Assembly: GCA_036500145.1 (NCBI GenBank)
Contig: DASYCO010000054.1
Span: 1 to 21,931, forward strand
Direction: 5' to 3'
Source: CAMAVH01 sp036500145
Lineage (GTDB): Bacteria > Pseudomonadota > Alphaproteobacteria > SMXQ01
DNA: 21,931 nt
Under the pieces are notes generated by a model. It was not told the origin of the DNA, did no database searches, and worked only from the letters and a program-made list of their open reading frames with translations. The position numbers were made by a program, and so were the translations under genes. Positions 9,402 to 15,512 of this stretch are shown here, one piece after another; position 1 is the first letter of the stretch, and each line of letters begins with the position of its first letter.

Positions 9402-9641
9402 TCAAGCCGCCCAGTCGAGCCGGCGCGCCATGGGCACCACCTGCACCTCGTCGTCCCGCGCGCCGCAGCGGAGGCACTGCGCCTTGACGCTGCGCCAGCG
9501 CTTGTCCACGCCATGGCGGCGGATGAGCGCCTTCAAGTCCCAGTCATGCGCATAGCCGCAGCTGCGGCAGACCACGCGGAACGGCATGCCCAGCGCATGG
9601 AGCGCGCCGAGGCTGTGGGGGATGGGCGAAGAAATGGCCAT
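9402..9641 (-). CDS. Small zinc-ribbon protein of unknown function
   Basis: A 79-residue protein with two Cys pairs: VVCRSCGYAHDWDLKALI, then AQCLRCGARDDEVQVV. They are spaced about 30 residues apart, the layout of a zinc ribbon. Between them is a basic helix (IRRHGVDKRWRSVK) that could contact nucleic acid. I placed the start at the ATG at 9641 because GGGAG lies 7 bases upstream (complement of 9649-9653); a longer frame begins ten codons earlier without such a site. It lies 59 bases after the NRAMP gene on the same strand and may be the last gene of that operon. No specific family was recognised; function unknown. Confidence 0.7.
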   Translation of the reverse strand: MAISSPIPHSLGALHALGMPFRVVCRSCGYAHDWDLKALIRRHGVDKRWRSVKAQCLRCGARDDEVQVVPMARRLDWAA

Positions 9642-9700
9642 GCTGCGGCTCCCGACGTTGGACCTGTACATTCAACGTCGCGGCGAGTCTGCCGTTCCGG

Positions 9701-10978
9701 TCATTCGAAGAGCATCGCCACGGCGGAGCCCGCCATCAGCGCCGCAGTCGCCCAGCCGACATAGAGAAGCAGGGAGCTGATCTTGAAGCTGCCCATGCGG
9801 GCGCCGCGGCCGGCGAGCCACATCATGATAGCCAGCACCGGGGCGGCGACGAAGCCGTTGATCACGCCGCTCCAGAACAGCGCCTTCATCGGGTCGAGCG
9901 GCAGGTAGTCGATGCCGATGCCCAGCAGCGTAGAGGCGACGATCACGCCATAGAACGGCATAGCTTCGTGCGGCTTGTTCTCCAGCCCGCAGGTCCAGCC
10001 GCAGAGCTCGGCGGCGGCATAGCCGCCGGAGCCCGCCATGACCGGCACCGCGAGCAGGCCCGTGCCGACGATGCCAACGCTGAACAGCAGGAAGGCGAAG
10101 TCGCCCGCGATGGGCCGCAATGCCGCCGCCGCGTCGCTGGCCGTCGCCACGTCGGTCTTGCCGTGCAGGTGCAGCGTCGCCGCCGCGCTGATCATGATGG
10201 CCATGCCGACGACGTTCGACACCGCCATGCCGACGAAGGTGTCGAAGCGGATGCGCGTCATCTCGCGGGCCGCCTTCTCCGTCTTGCGCTTCAACGGGAT
10301 CGTTGCCGAATGGCGATGCGCTTCTTCGACTTCCTGACTGCTCTGCCAGAAGAACAGAAAGGGGCTGATCGTCGTGCCGAGGATCGCGACGATGGTGGTG
10401 ACGCCGTCATTGGTCAGCTTGACGTCCAGCGGGAGGAGGCCCCTGGCGACGTCGGCCCAGTCGACGCCGACGGCGAACACCACGGCGACGTAGGCGAACA
10501 CGACGAGCGTCATGTACTTCGCGTAGCGGTGGTAGGGCACGAAGAGCTGCAGCCCGAGCGAGAACAGCGCGAAGAAGATCGTGAAGCCGTGCTTGCCCCA
10601 GCCGACCATGAGTTCGGAGACGGCGCCCATGGCCGCGAGGTCGGCGCCCACGTTGATGGTGTTGGCGACGAACAGCAGGCCGACGATCGCGAAGACGCAG
10701 GGCCTCGGCACGACGTCCTGCATGTTCTTCGCCAGGCCGCAGCCGGTGACGCGCCCGATCTGCGCGCTGATGATCTGCACCGCCGCCATCAGGGGAAAGG
10801 TCAGCAGCAGCGTCCACAGCAGGCCATAGCCGAACTGCGCGCCGGCCTGCGAATAGGTGGCGATGCCGCTAGGATCGTCGTCCGACGCGCCGGTGACGAG
10901 CCCCGCGCCGAGCCTGAAGGCTGGTTGCGGCGCCTTGTCAGGTTGTCCCGGCGCCTCAGCCCCTTCCGCGACGCTCAC
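9701..10978 (-). CDS. NRAMP-family divalent metal transporter with atypical metal site
   Basis: A 425-residue inner-membrane protein with about eleven hydrophobic segments, belonging to the NRAMP (PF01566) fold. The TM1 motif is ASDDDPSGIATYSQAG, so the canonical DPGN metal motif reads DPSG (residues 35-38). In TM6 the canonical MPH reads SPF (S205-P206-F207 in LGTTISPFLFFWQSSQEVEE), so the metal-selective Met is missing. Family proteins with other residues here may have different selectivity, so calling it MntH would be unsafe. The only in-frame start is GTG at 10978, two bases after the TAA of the upstream exported protein and with no ribosome binding site of its own. This indicates translational coupling. 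The operon has an EcfG-type promoter at 11610-11634. Confidence 0.88.
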   Translation of the reverse strand: MSVAEGAEAPGQPDKAPQPAFRLGAGLVTGASDDDPSGIATYSQAGAQFGYGLLWTLLLTFPLMAAVQIISAQIGRVTGCGLAKNMQDVVPRPCVFAIVGLLFVANTINVGADLAAMGAVSELMVGWGKHGFTIFFALFSLGLQLFVPYHRYAKYMTLVVFAYVAVVFAVGVDWADVARGLLPLDVKLTNDGVTTIVAILGTTISPFLFFWQSSQEVEEAHRHSATIPLKRKTEKAAREMTRIRFDTFVGMAVSNVVGMAIMISAAATLHLHGKTDVATASDAAAALRPIAGDFAFLLFSVGIVGTGLLAVPVMAGSGGYAAAELCGWTCGLENKPHEAMPFYGVIVASTLLGIGIDYLPLDPMKALFWSGVINGFVAAPVLAIMMWLAGRGARMGSFKISSLLLYVGWATAALMAGSAVAMLFE

Positions 10979-10980
10979 GC

Positions 10981-11574
10981 TTAGCGGCTAGGCGCCGAAG
11001 ATGGCGCGCTCGGCGACGGGCTCGTCGTCGAGGTGCCGGGCGTGCGGCTCGTCGTGCTCGGATTGAGCGAGCGGTTGGTCGTCGCCGAATCCGGCGCGGC
11101 ATTGGTCGAGGATGGGCTGGGCAGCGACGAATTGGCCGGTGCGTTGGGCGCCGACGGCGTCTGCGAGCCGCCAGTCATCCCATCCGACTGCGATCCCGTC
11201 TGCGCGTCGCCGCTCTGGCCGTCGCCGAGCATGCCGGGCGTCCGCGCGCCGCTCGCCGAGCCCGGGCCGTTGCGCAGCCGGTCTTCCGTCGAGCCCGCCG
11301 GCGGATCGCCGGGCAGGCGCGTCGAGCCGGCCGAGCTGCCGCTCCCCGTGCCGGCGCCGATGGCGCCCGTAGACGGATGCATGGAAGACGTGCCGGCGCC
11401 TGTTGAACTGCCGCCCGCGCGCCCGCCACTCGACGACGCGCCGCCGCTGGATGCGCCGCCGCCTGACGAACTGCCGCCGGCCCCGCTCTGTGCCTGCGCA
11501 GGCGTCAAAGCCGTTGAAAGCAGCAATGCGGCGGAAAGGACTGACACGACGGCAGCCGATGATGTGCGGAACAT
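10981..11574 (-). CDS. Exported Ser/Gly/Pro-rich low-complexity protein
   Basis: A 197-residue protein with a clear Sec signal peptide (MFRTSSAAVVSVLSAALLLS, cleavage likely after AQA near residue 28). The mature part is almost entirely Ser, Gly, Ala, Thr and Pro: GGSSSGGGASSGGASSSGG near the N-terminus, then Pro/Ser/Thr repeats at the C-terminus (TTSPSPSAPSSAPSR). No cysteine or folded domain is seen, so it is probably disordered and periplasmic or cell-surface associated. The start is secure: AAGGAGG lies 5 bases before the ATG. It is the first gene of a unit with the NRAMP gene, two bases apart, behind an EcfG-type promoter. I recognise no family. The frame is real because the signal peptide and ribosome binding site coincide, although composition makes similarity searches weak. 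Confidence 0.8.
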   Translation of the reverse strand: MFRTSSAAVVSVLSAALLLSTALTPAQAQSGAGGSSSGGGASSGGASSSGGRAGGSSTGAGTSSMHPSTGAIGAGTGSGSSAGSTRLPGDPPAGSTEDRLRNGPGSASGARTPGMLGDGQSGDAQTGSQSDGMTGGSQTPSAPNAPANSSLPSPSSTNAAPDSATTNRSLNPSTTSRTPGTSTTSPSPSAPSSAPSR

Positions 11575-11609
11575 GGGAACCTCCTTCGACGCGGGACCGA
11601 CTCCCCTTT

Positions 11610-11634
11610 AACGGAAGGAAGCCCAGCACGTTCC
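11610..11634 (-). promoter_or_regulatory. EcfG-type general stress promoter of the exported protein–NRAMP operon
   Basis: On the minus strand, GGAAC (complement of 11630-11634) is followed after exactly 16 bases by CGTT (complement of 11610-11613). This is the known consensus for the alphaproteobacterial general stress sigma factor EcfG (GGAAC-N16/17-CGTT). The leader to the ATG at 11574 would be about 30 nt. No other GGAAC-N16/17-CGTT pair was noticed at the gene fronts I checked. Confidence 0.6.
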
Positions 11635-11676
11635 GGCGGCAGCGAGGAGAGTGGCGAGAGTTCCGCGCCTCCAATG

Positions 11677-11713
11677 AAAAACCCCGCCGTCAGCTTCCTG
11701 ACGGCGGGGTTTT
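11677..11713 (-). terminator. Intrinsic terminator of msrP
   Basis: A 16-bp perfect inverted repeat AAAACCCCGCCGTCAG (11678-11693) / CTGACGGCGGGGTTTT (11698-11713) with loop CTTC. Read on the minus strand it ends in a T-run from 11681 to 11677, directly after the msrP stop at 11742. It separates msrP from the exported-protein operon. Confidence 0.9.
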
Positions 11714-11741
11714 CGCAGAGCCATGCAGGCGCAGACGCGCC

Positions 11742-12731
11742 TCACACGAAGAGCTTTTCCTTCTCCAGGCCCTTGTAGAGGTCGGCGACGAATTCGCCGT
11801 AGCCGTTGTAGATCTTCGTCGGCACCCGCTCGTCGACGCCGAGCAGACGCTCGGTCGCCTGGCTCCAGCGCGGATGCGGCACGTCCGGATTCACGTTGGC
11901 CCAGAAGCCGTATTCCGTCGGGCCGCTGCGCTCCCAGAAGGTCTTGGGGCGTTCTTCGGCGAAGGTGATCTTGACGATGCCCTTGATGCTCTTGAAGCCG
12001 TACTTCCACGGCGTCACCAGACGCAGCGGCGCGCCGTTCTGCTTGGGCAGCGGCTTGCCGTAGAGGCCGGTGCCGATGAAGGCGAGCTCGTTGGTCGCCT
12101 CCGCCATCGTCAGGCCTTCGACGTAGGGCCAGGGGAACCAGAACTGGCGCAGGCCCGGCGCGTTCGTCGCGTCCTTGAAGGTTTCGAAATGCACGTACTT
12201 CGCCTTCGACAGCGGCTTGGCGAAGTCCACCAGCGCCTTGAGCGGAAAGCCGCTCCAAGGCACGGTCATGGCCCAGGCCTCGACGCAGCGGTGGCGGTAG
12301 ACGCGCTCCTCGAGCGGCATCTGGCGCACCAGGTCGTCGAAGCCGATGGCCATCTTCTTCTCGACCAGGCCTTCGATGCTGACGGTCCAGGGGCGGATCG
12401 GCAGCTTCTGCGCCGCCGCGTAGATCGACTTGTCGGTGCCGAACTCATAGTAGTTGTTGTAGGTCGTCACCTGCTTCGCGTCGGTGATGTCGCGCTCGGG
12501 CCGGTAGCGCATGTTGCGCTGCGCCGGATAGAGGTCGGCGCTCGGGTCGGCGTCCTCGGCATAGGCGCGCGAGCTCGCGAGCAGGCCCGTGGCCGTCATG
12601 ATCGACGCGCCGGCCGCCATGATGGGCCCGGCGGCGAGCGCCTTCACCAGCGTGCGGCGCTGGCGGAAGAGAGTCTCGGATGTGGCAGCGGAATCGGGCA
12701 GCTCCCATCCGCGTGGCGTCTTGATCAGCAT
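11742..12731 (-). CDS. msrP: Protein-methionine-sulfoxide reductase catalytic subunit MsrP
   Basis: MsrP (YedY) is a periplasmic molybdopterin enzyme that repairs oxidised methionines in envelope proteins. The 329-residue product has a Tat-type leader with twin arginines at 25-26 (FRQRRTLVKALAAG) followed by a hydrophobic stretch ending in ASSRAYAED. The Mo-coordinating cysteine is C149 in YRHRCVEAW. Further family signatures are TTYNNYYEFGTDK, FWFPWPYVEGL and LRLVTPWKYGFKSIKG. The Tat motif is not the strict S/T-RR-x-F-L-K form. The start is supported by GGGAGG before the ATG at 12731. The usual partner, the haem membrane protein MsrQ, is not adjacent on either side, so electron supply must come from elsewhere in the genome or another donor. 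Confidence 0.95.
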   Translation of the reverse strand: MLIKTPRGWELPDSAATSETLFRQRRTLVKALAAGPIMAAGASIMTATGLLASSRAYAEDADPSADLYPAQRNMRYRPERDITDAKQVTTYNNYYEFGTDKSIYAAAQKLPIRPWTVSIEGLVEKKMAIGFDDLVRQMPLEERVYRHRCVEAWAMTVPWSGFPLKALVDFAKPLSKAKYVHFETFKDATNAPGLRQFWFPWPYVEGLTMAEATNELAFIGTGLYGKPLPKQNGAPLRLVTPWKYGFKSIKGIVKITFAEERPKTFWERSGPTEYGFWANVNPDVPHPRWSQATERLLGVDERVPTKIYNGYGEFVADLYKGLEKEKLFV

Positions 12732-12820
12732 GGCGTGCCTCCCGGCCTGAACCTGTCGCCCATTTTAGGCGATATGAACGGTTCGCGCCGACGGCAAAAC
12801 GGTTACGGCTTCCGGCGTCA

Positions 12821-12862
12821 CGCTTTCGTGAGCCCATGATGCGGTGCAACCTCACGAAAACG
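12821..12862. promoter_or_regulatory. Inverted repeat upstream of msrP
   Basis: CGCTTTCGTGAG (12821-12832) and CTCACGAAAACG (12851-12862) are inverted copies matching at 11 of 12 positions, 18 bases apart, about 90-130 bases before msrP. It may be an operator for msrP or part of the dps transcript end. The choice cannot be made from sequence. Confidence 0.3.
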
Positions 12863-12888
12863 CCCCGGCTGCAAGGACAGCCGGGGCG
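12857..12888 (-). terminator. Probable dps terminator
   Basis: An 11-bp perfect stem CGCCCCGGCTG (12861-12871) / CAGCCGGGGCG (12878-12888) with a 6-base loop is followed on the minus strand by TTTT (complement of 12857-12860). It sits about 75 bases after the dps stop. Confidence 0.65.
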
Positions 12889-12920
12889 CATCGGCAAAAA
12901 CTCCATGACCGCCATCACAA

Positions 12921-12946
12921 CCGCTATAGCGGATAAAATATAGCGG
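12921..12946. promoter_or_regulatory. CCGCTATAGCGG palindrome with extra half-site
   Basis: A perfect 12-bp palindrome at 12921-12932 is followed by a repeat of its right half, TATAGCGG, at 12939-12946. It lies 16 bases beyond the dps stop and about 190-215 bases before msrP. An operator is possible; no regulator can be assigned. Confidence 0.3.
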
Positions 12947-12961
12947 CTCGCTTTCCGGCCC

Positions 12962-13426
12962 TTACTTCTCCAGCATGGAACGCAGCATCCAGGCGTTCTT
13001 CTCATGCAGCTGCATGCGCTGGGTCAGCAGGTCGGCCGTCGGCTCGTCGCTCGTCTTGTCGACGAGCGGCAGCAGCGCGCGGGCCGTGCGCACGACCGAT
13101 TCCTGGCCGTCGACCAAGTCCTTGATCATCTGCATGGCGTTGGGGACGGTCTTCGCTTCCTTGATGACGCTGAGCTTGGAGTAAGCCGCGTAGGAACCCG
13201 GCGCGAATTCGCCGAGGGCGCGGATGCGCTCGGCGATCAGGTCGACCGCCAGCGCGAGCTCGGTGTACTGCGCCTCGAACATCAGGTGCAGCGTGTTGAA
13301 CATCGGGCCCGTGACGTTCCAGTGGTAGTTGTGCGTCTTGAGATAGAGCGTGTAGCTGTCGGCGAGCAGGTGCGACAGTCCCTCGGCGATCTTCTTGCGG
13401 TCCTTGTCGGCGATTCCGATATCCAT
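12962..13426 (-). CDS. dps: Dps-family DNA-protecting ferritin-like protein
   Basis: A 154-residue Dps/miniferritin of usual length. Dps dodecamers oxidise and store iron using peroxide and shield DNA in starved or stressed cells. The ferroxidase ligands are present: H35 in KTHNYHWNVTG, H47 in FNTLHLMFE, then D62 and E66 in VDLIAERIRALG. The N-terminus carries few lysines, so direct DNA binding by a basic tail is unlikely. AGGAGG lies 5 bases before the ATG at 13426. It lies between rubredoxin upstream and msrP downstream, all on the minus strand, forming a redox/iron neighbourhood. No EcfG motif was found directly upstream. Confidence 0.95.
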   Translation of the reverse strand: MDIGIADKDRKKIAEGLSHLLADSYTLYLKTHNYHWNVTGPMFNTLHLMFEAQYTELALAVDLIAERIRALGEFAPGSYAAYSKLSVIKEAKTVPNAMQMIKDLVDGQESVVRTARALLPLVDKTSDEPTADLLTQRMQLHEKNAWMLRSMLEK

Positions 13427-13476
13427 GCGATCCTCCTGAGAGATGTGTCAGCGTGGCGGAAGACTAGCGCGCCATG

Positions 13477-13509
13477 AAAAAGGCCGCATCCCCTGACGGG
13501 ATGCGGCCT
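13477..13509 (-). terminator. Intrinsic terminator of the rubredoxin gene
   Basis: A 12-bp perfect stem AGGCCGCATCCC (13481-13492) / GGGATGCGGCCT (13498-13509) is followed on the minus strand by TTTTT (complement of 13477-13481). A smaller stem, AAAGGC-CGG-GCCTTT, at 13520-13534 precedes it just after the stop codon. Confidence 0.88.
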
Positions 13510-13540
13510 GATTCGGTCGAAAGGCCGGGCCTTTCAGCGC

Positions 13541-13705
13541 CTACTCTTCGAGCGGGAAGAACTCGTCCTTGCCGACGCCGCATTCCGGGCATTCCCAGTC
13601 GTCGGGCAGGTCTTCGAAGGAGGTGCCAGGCGCGATGCCGGCGTCGGGGTCGCCCTTGGCCGGGTCGTAGATGTAGTCGCAATCGCCGCACATGTATTTT
13701 TTCAT
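13541..13705 (-). CDS. Rubredoxin
   Basis: A 54-residue rubredoxin: one iron held by four cysteines in YMCGDCDYIY and WECPECGVGKDEF. It acts as a small one-electron carrier, for example to oxygenases or peroxide-detoxifying enzymes. The conserved DPAKGDPDAGIAPGTSFEDLPDDW lies between the Cys pairs. I chose the ATG at 13705 because GGGAG lies 6 bases upstream and this gives the standard N-terminus MKKYMCGDC; a frame starting eight codons earlier adds nothing recognisable. It has its own terminator and lies upstream of dps on the same strand. The redox partner is not evident in the window. Confidence 0.95.
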   Translation of the reverse strand: MKKYMCGDCDYIYDPAKGDPDAGIAPGTSFEDLPDDWECPECGVGKDEFFPLEE

Positions 13706-14082
13706 CGGCTTCTCCCTCTCCATGGGCAACTTGATAAACGGGTCGGCGTCACGGTCTCGGGCCGCGATCGCCGGCGGAATGATGGGCGCGAACCTACACG
13801 ACGGGTCCGGGCTTGGCTAGACGCCGATCCGCCGTTTTCGCCTGCCGTTCCTCGCTCGGCGCGCGTTCGGCCATGATGGCAAACGCCTATTTATCCTGGG
13901 GACATTACAGGCGTTCACGCATCCGATATGGCCCTTGAGCGGAGCCGTGCAAGCGTAGGGCGAGACTCGAATCGCGAGTGCGAATCGTTGTCGCTCGGCG
14001 CGCCGGCAGCGTCATGTCCCCGCGCCTCGGCGCGCGGATGGCGCACGCTTTTCGTCGCATCCTTAAGAGTAGGAACGGCGTC

Positions 14083-14113
14083 TTCCGTCGGGCGCCCGTC
14101 GCGCCCGACGGAA
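14083..14113. other. Strong 13-bp hairpin of unknown role
   Basis: TTCCGTCGGGCGC (14083-14095) pairs perfectly with GCGCCCGACGGAA (14101-14113) around the loop CCGTC. There is no T-run on either side and no gene within 250 bases, so it is not a standard terminator. It could be part of an RNA or a protein-binding site. Confidence 0.5.
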
Positions 14114-14178
14114 TGGAAAACCAGCCTGGCTGAATGGGTTAGACGAGCAGGGGCGATTGACGCCGATCCGGCCGGCCC

Positions 14179-14226
14179 TGGTCATTTTGACCATAATTTG
14201 AAACGGAAAGGTTGATAACGGAAAAT
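14179..14226 (+). promoter_or_regulatory. Predicted promoter and palindromic operator of the LysR gene at 14368
   Basis: The palindrome TGGTCA-TTT-TGACCA (14179-14193) is followed by TTGAAA (14198-14203), 17 bases, GAAAAT (14221-14226). The -35 matches five of six and the -10 four of six. The palindrome sits just upstream of -35, the usual place for LysR self-control. The sequence CCATAAT occurs here (14191-14197) and again at 14243-14249. Confidence 0.4.
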
Positions 14227-14367
14227 ATAGGCATATGATTGTCCATAATATATAAGCCAATCGCCCTCTCGCATTTCATTTTCCGTCATGCGCTTCGACA
14301 GGGCGACGAACGGCGGCGGCGCAAACAAGCCTCCACATAACAGGCCTGCGAAACAGGGGAGTCTCTC

Positions 14368-15396
14368 ATGGACCGTCTTCGTGCGATGGAAACCTTCACG
14401 CGCGTCGTGCGCGCCGGCAGCTTCTCCGCCGCGGCGAGCCAGCTCGGCGTCTCGCGCACGATCGTCAGCAAGCATGTCTCGCAGCTCGAGAACCTGCTCG
14501 GTGTGCGCCTGCTCAACCGCACCACGCGGCGCGTCAGCCTGACCGAGAGCGGCACCGCCTACTACGAGTTCTGCGCGCGCATCATCAACGACGTCGAGGA
14601 AGCCGAGCTGTCGGTGACCAAGCTGCACAAGGAACCGCGCGGCGCGCTCAAGGTGCTGGCGCCCAAGTCCTTCGGCGTGCTGCACGTCACGCCGATCGTC
14701 AACGCCTTCAGCAAGCGCTATCCCGACATCCGCATCACGCTCATCCTCAGCGACAACTTCGTCGACCTGATCGACAACGGCTTCGACCTGGCGATCAAGC
14801 TCGGCGACCTGGGCGATTCGAGCCTCGTCGCGCGCCGCCTCGGCACGACGCGGATGGTCGCCTGCGCCGCCCCCGACTACCTCGCCGCCCACGGCACGCC
14901 GCGCACGCCGCACGAGCTGGAAAAGCACAACTGCATCACCCACGTGAACCAGACGCGCGACGGCATCTGGCGCTTCCGCGGCCCCGACGGCGAGCTGAAC
15001 GTGAAGATCGGCGGCGGCCCGCTCGGCAACAGCGTGCTGTTCCTGCGCCGCGCCGCGGCCGACGGCCTCGGCATCGCCCTGCTGCCGGAAATCGACATCC
15101 TCGACGAGTTGGCCGCCGGCCGCCTGGTGACGCTGCTCGACGACTACACGACGGCGGAATACCCGATCCACGCCGTCTATCCGCACAACCGCCATCTCGC
15201 CGCCAAGGTGCGCACCTTCGTCGACAGCCTGGTCGAAGGCTTCAAGGGCGCCACCTGGGATCCCAGCGTCACCGCGCCGATCGCGCCCGCCGCCATCCTC
15301 GGCGGCCCGCGCATCTCGTCGCAGAGCGTCGCGACGCCGGCTGTCGCCGCCCTGACGGCCGCCAAGGCGGCCCGCAAGCGCGCGGTCCGCGGTTAA
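14368..15396 (+). CDS. LysR-family regulator with Ala-rich C-terminal extension
   Basis: A 342-residue LysR regulator, about 40 residues longer than usual. The N-terminal helix-turn-helix is MDRLRAMETFTRVVRAGSFS, with the recognition helix in VSRTIVSKHVSQLE. The effector domain of the CrgA/DsdC-like class runs from about residue 90 (GALKVLAPKSFGVLHVTPIV; FDLAIKLGDLGDSSLVARRL) to about 295. The tail from about 300 is low-complexity and ends AALTAAKAARKRAVRG, basic and alanine-rich. GGGGAG lies 7 bases before the ATG. The nearest downstream gene, 116 bases away on the same strand, encodes an exported metallo-beta-lactamase-fold protein and is a possible target. Effector unknown. Confidence 0.93.
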   Translation: MDRLRAMETFTRVVRAGSFSAAASQLGVSRTIVSKHVSQLENLLGVRLLNRTTRRVSLTESGTAYYEFCARIINDVEEAELSVTKLHKEPRGALKVLAPKSFGVLHVTPIVNAFSKRYPDIRITLILSDNFVDLIDNGFDLAIKLGDLGDSSLVARRLGTTRMVACAAPDYLAAHGTPRTPHELEKHNCITHVNQTRDGIWRFRGPDGELNVKIGGGPLGNSVLFLRRAAADGLGIALLPEIDILDELAAGRLVTLLDDYTTAEYPIHAVYPHNRHLAAKVRTFVDSLVEGFKGATWDPSVTAPIAPAAILGGPRISSQSVATPAVAALTAAKAARKRAVRG

Positions 15397-15512
15397 GGCG
15401 GGGCGCGACCAAGCAGCGGCCCGCACGGCTTCTCCGCCTTCGGCGGCACTGCTAGACTGCCCTCCCAAGGCCCTTCGCAGAAAGGGCCGCCATTCGGCTG
15501 GGGAGGCCGTCC

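Larger units (their letters stand above)
13706..14367. other. 662-bp gene-free, hairpin-rich region
   Basis: No credible gene: a 95-codon frame from 13928 contains rare TTA, AGA and GTA codons, lacks third-position GC bias and has no clear ribosome binding site. Structures seen are: AACGCCT/AGGCGTT (13882-13888, 13909-13915); ACTCG-AATCG-CGAGT (13965-13979); CGCGC-CTCG-GCGCG (14021-14034); and a 13-bp stem with a 5-base loop at 14083-14113. None is followed by a T-run on either strand. The right end (about 14175-14265) is AT-rich and serves the LysR gene at 14368. Confidence 0.5.

Noticed and set aside
13960..13990. tRNA-like T-arm (CTCGAATCGCGAG)
   Set aside because: No acceptor stem, D-arm or anticodon arm can be built around it.
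13928..14215. 95-codon frame in the gene-free region
   Set aside because: Codon use is unlike the neighbours (TTA, AGA, GTA), there is no ribosome binding site, and the 13-bp hairpin lies inside it.
14182..15468. 428-codon minus-strand frame across the third LysR gene
   Set aside because: It is an antisense shadow of a clear LysR gene; no recognisable domain.
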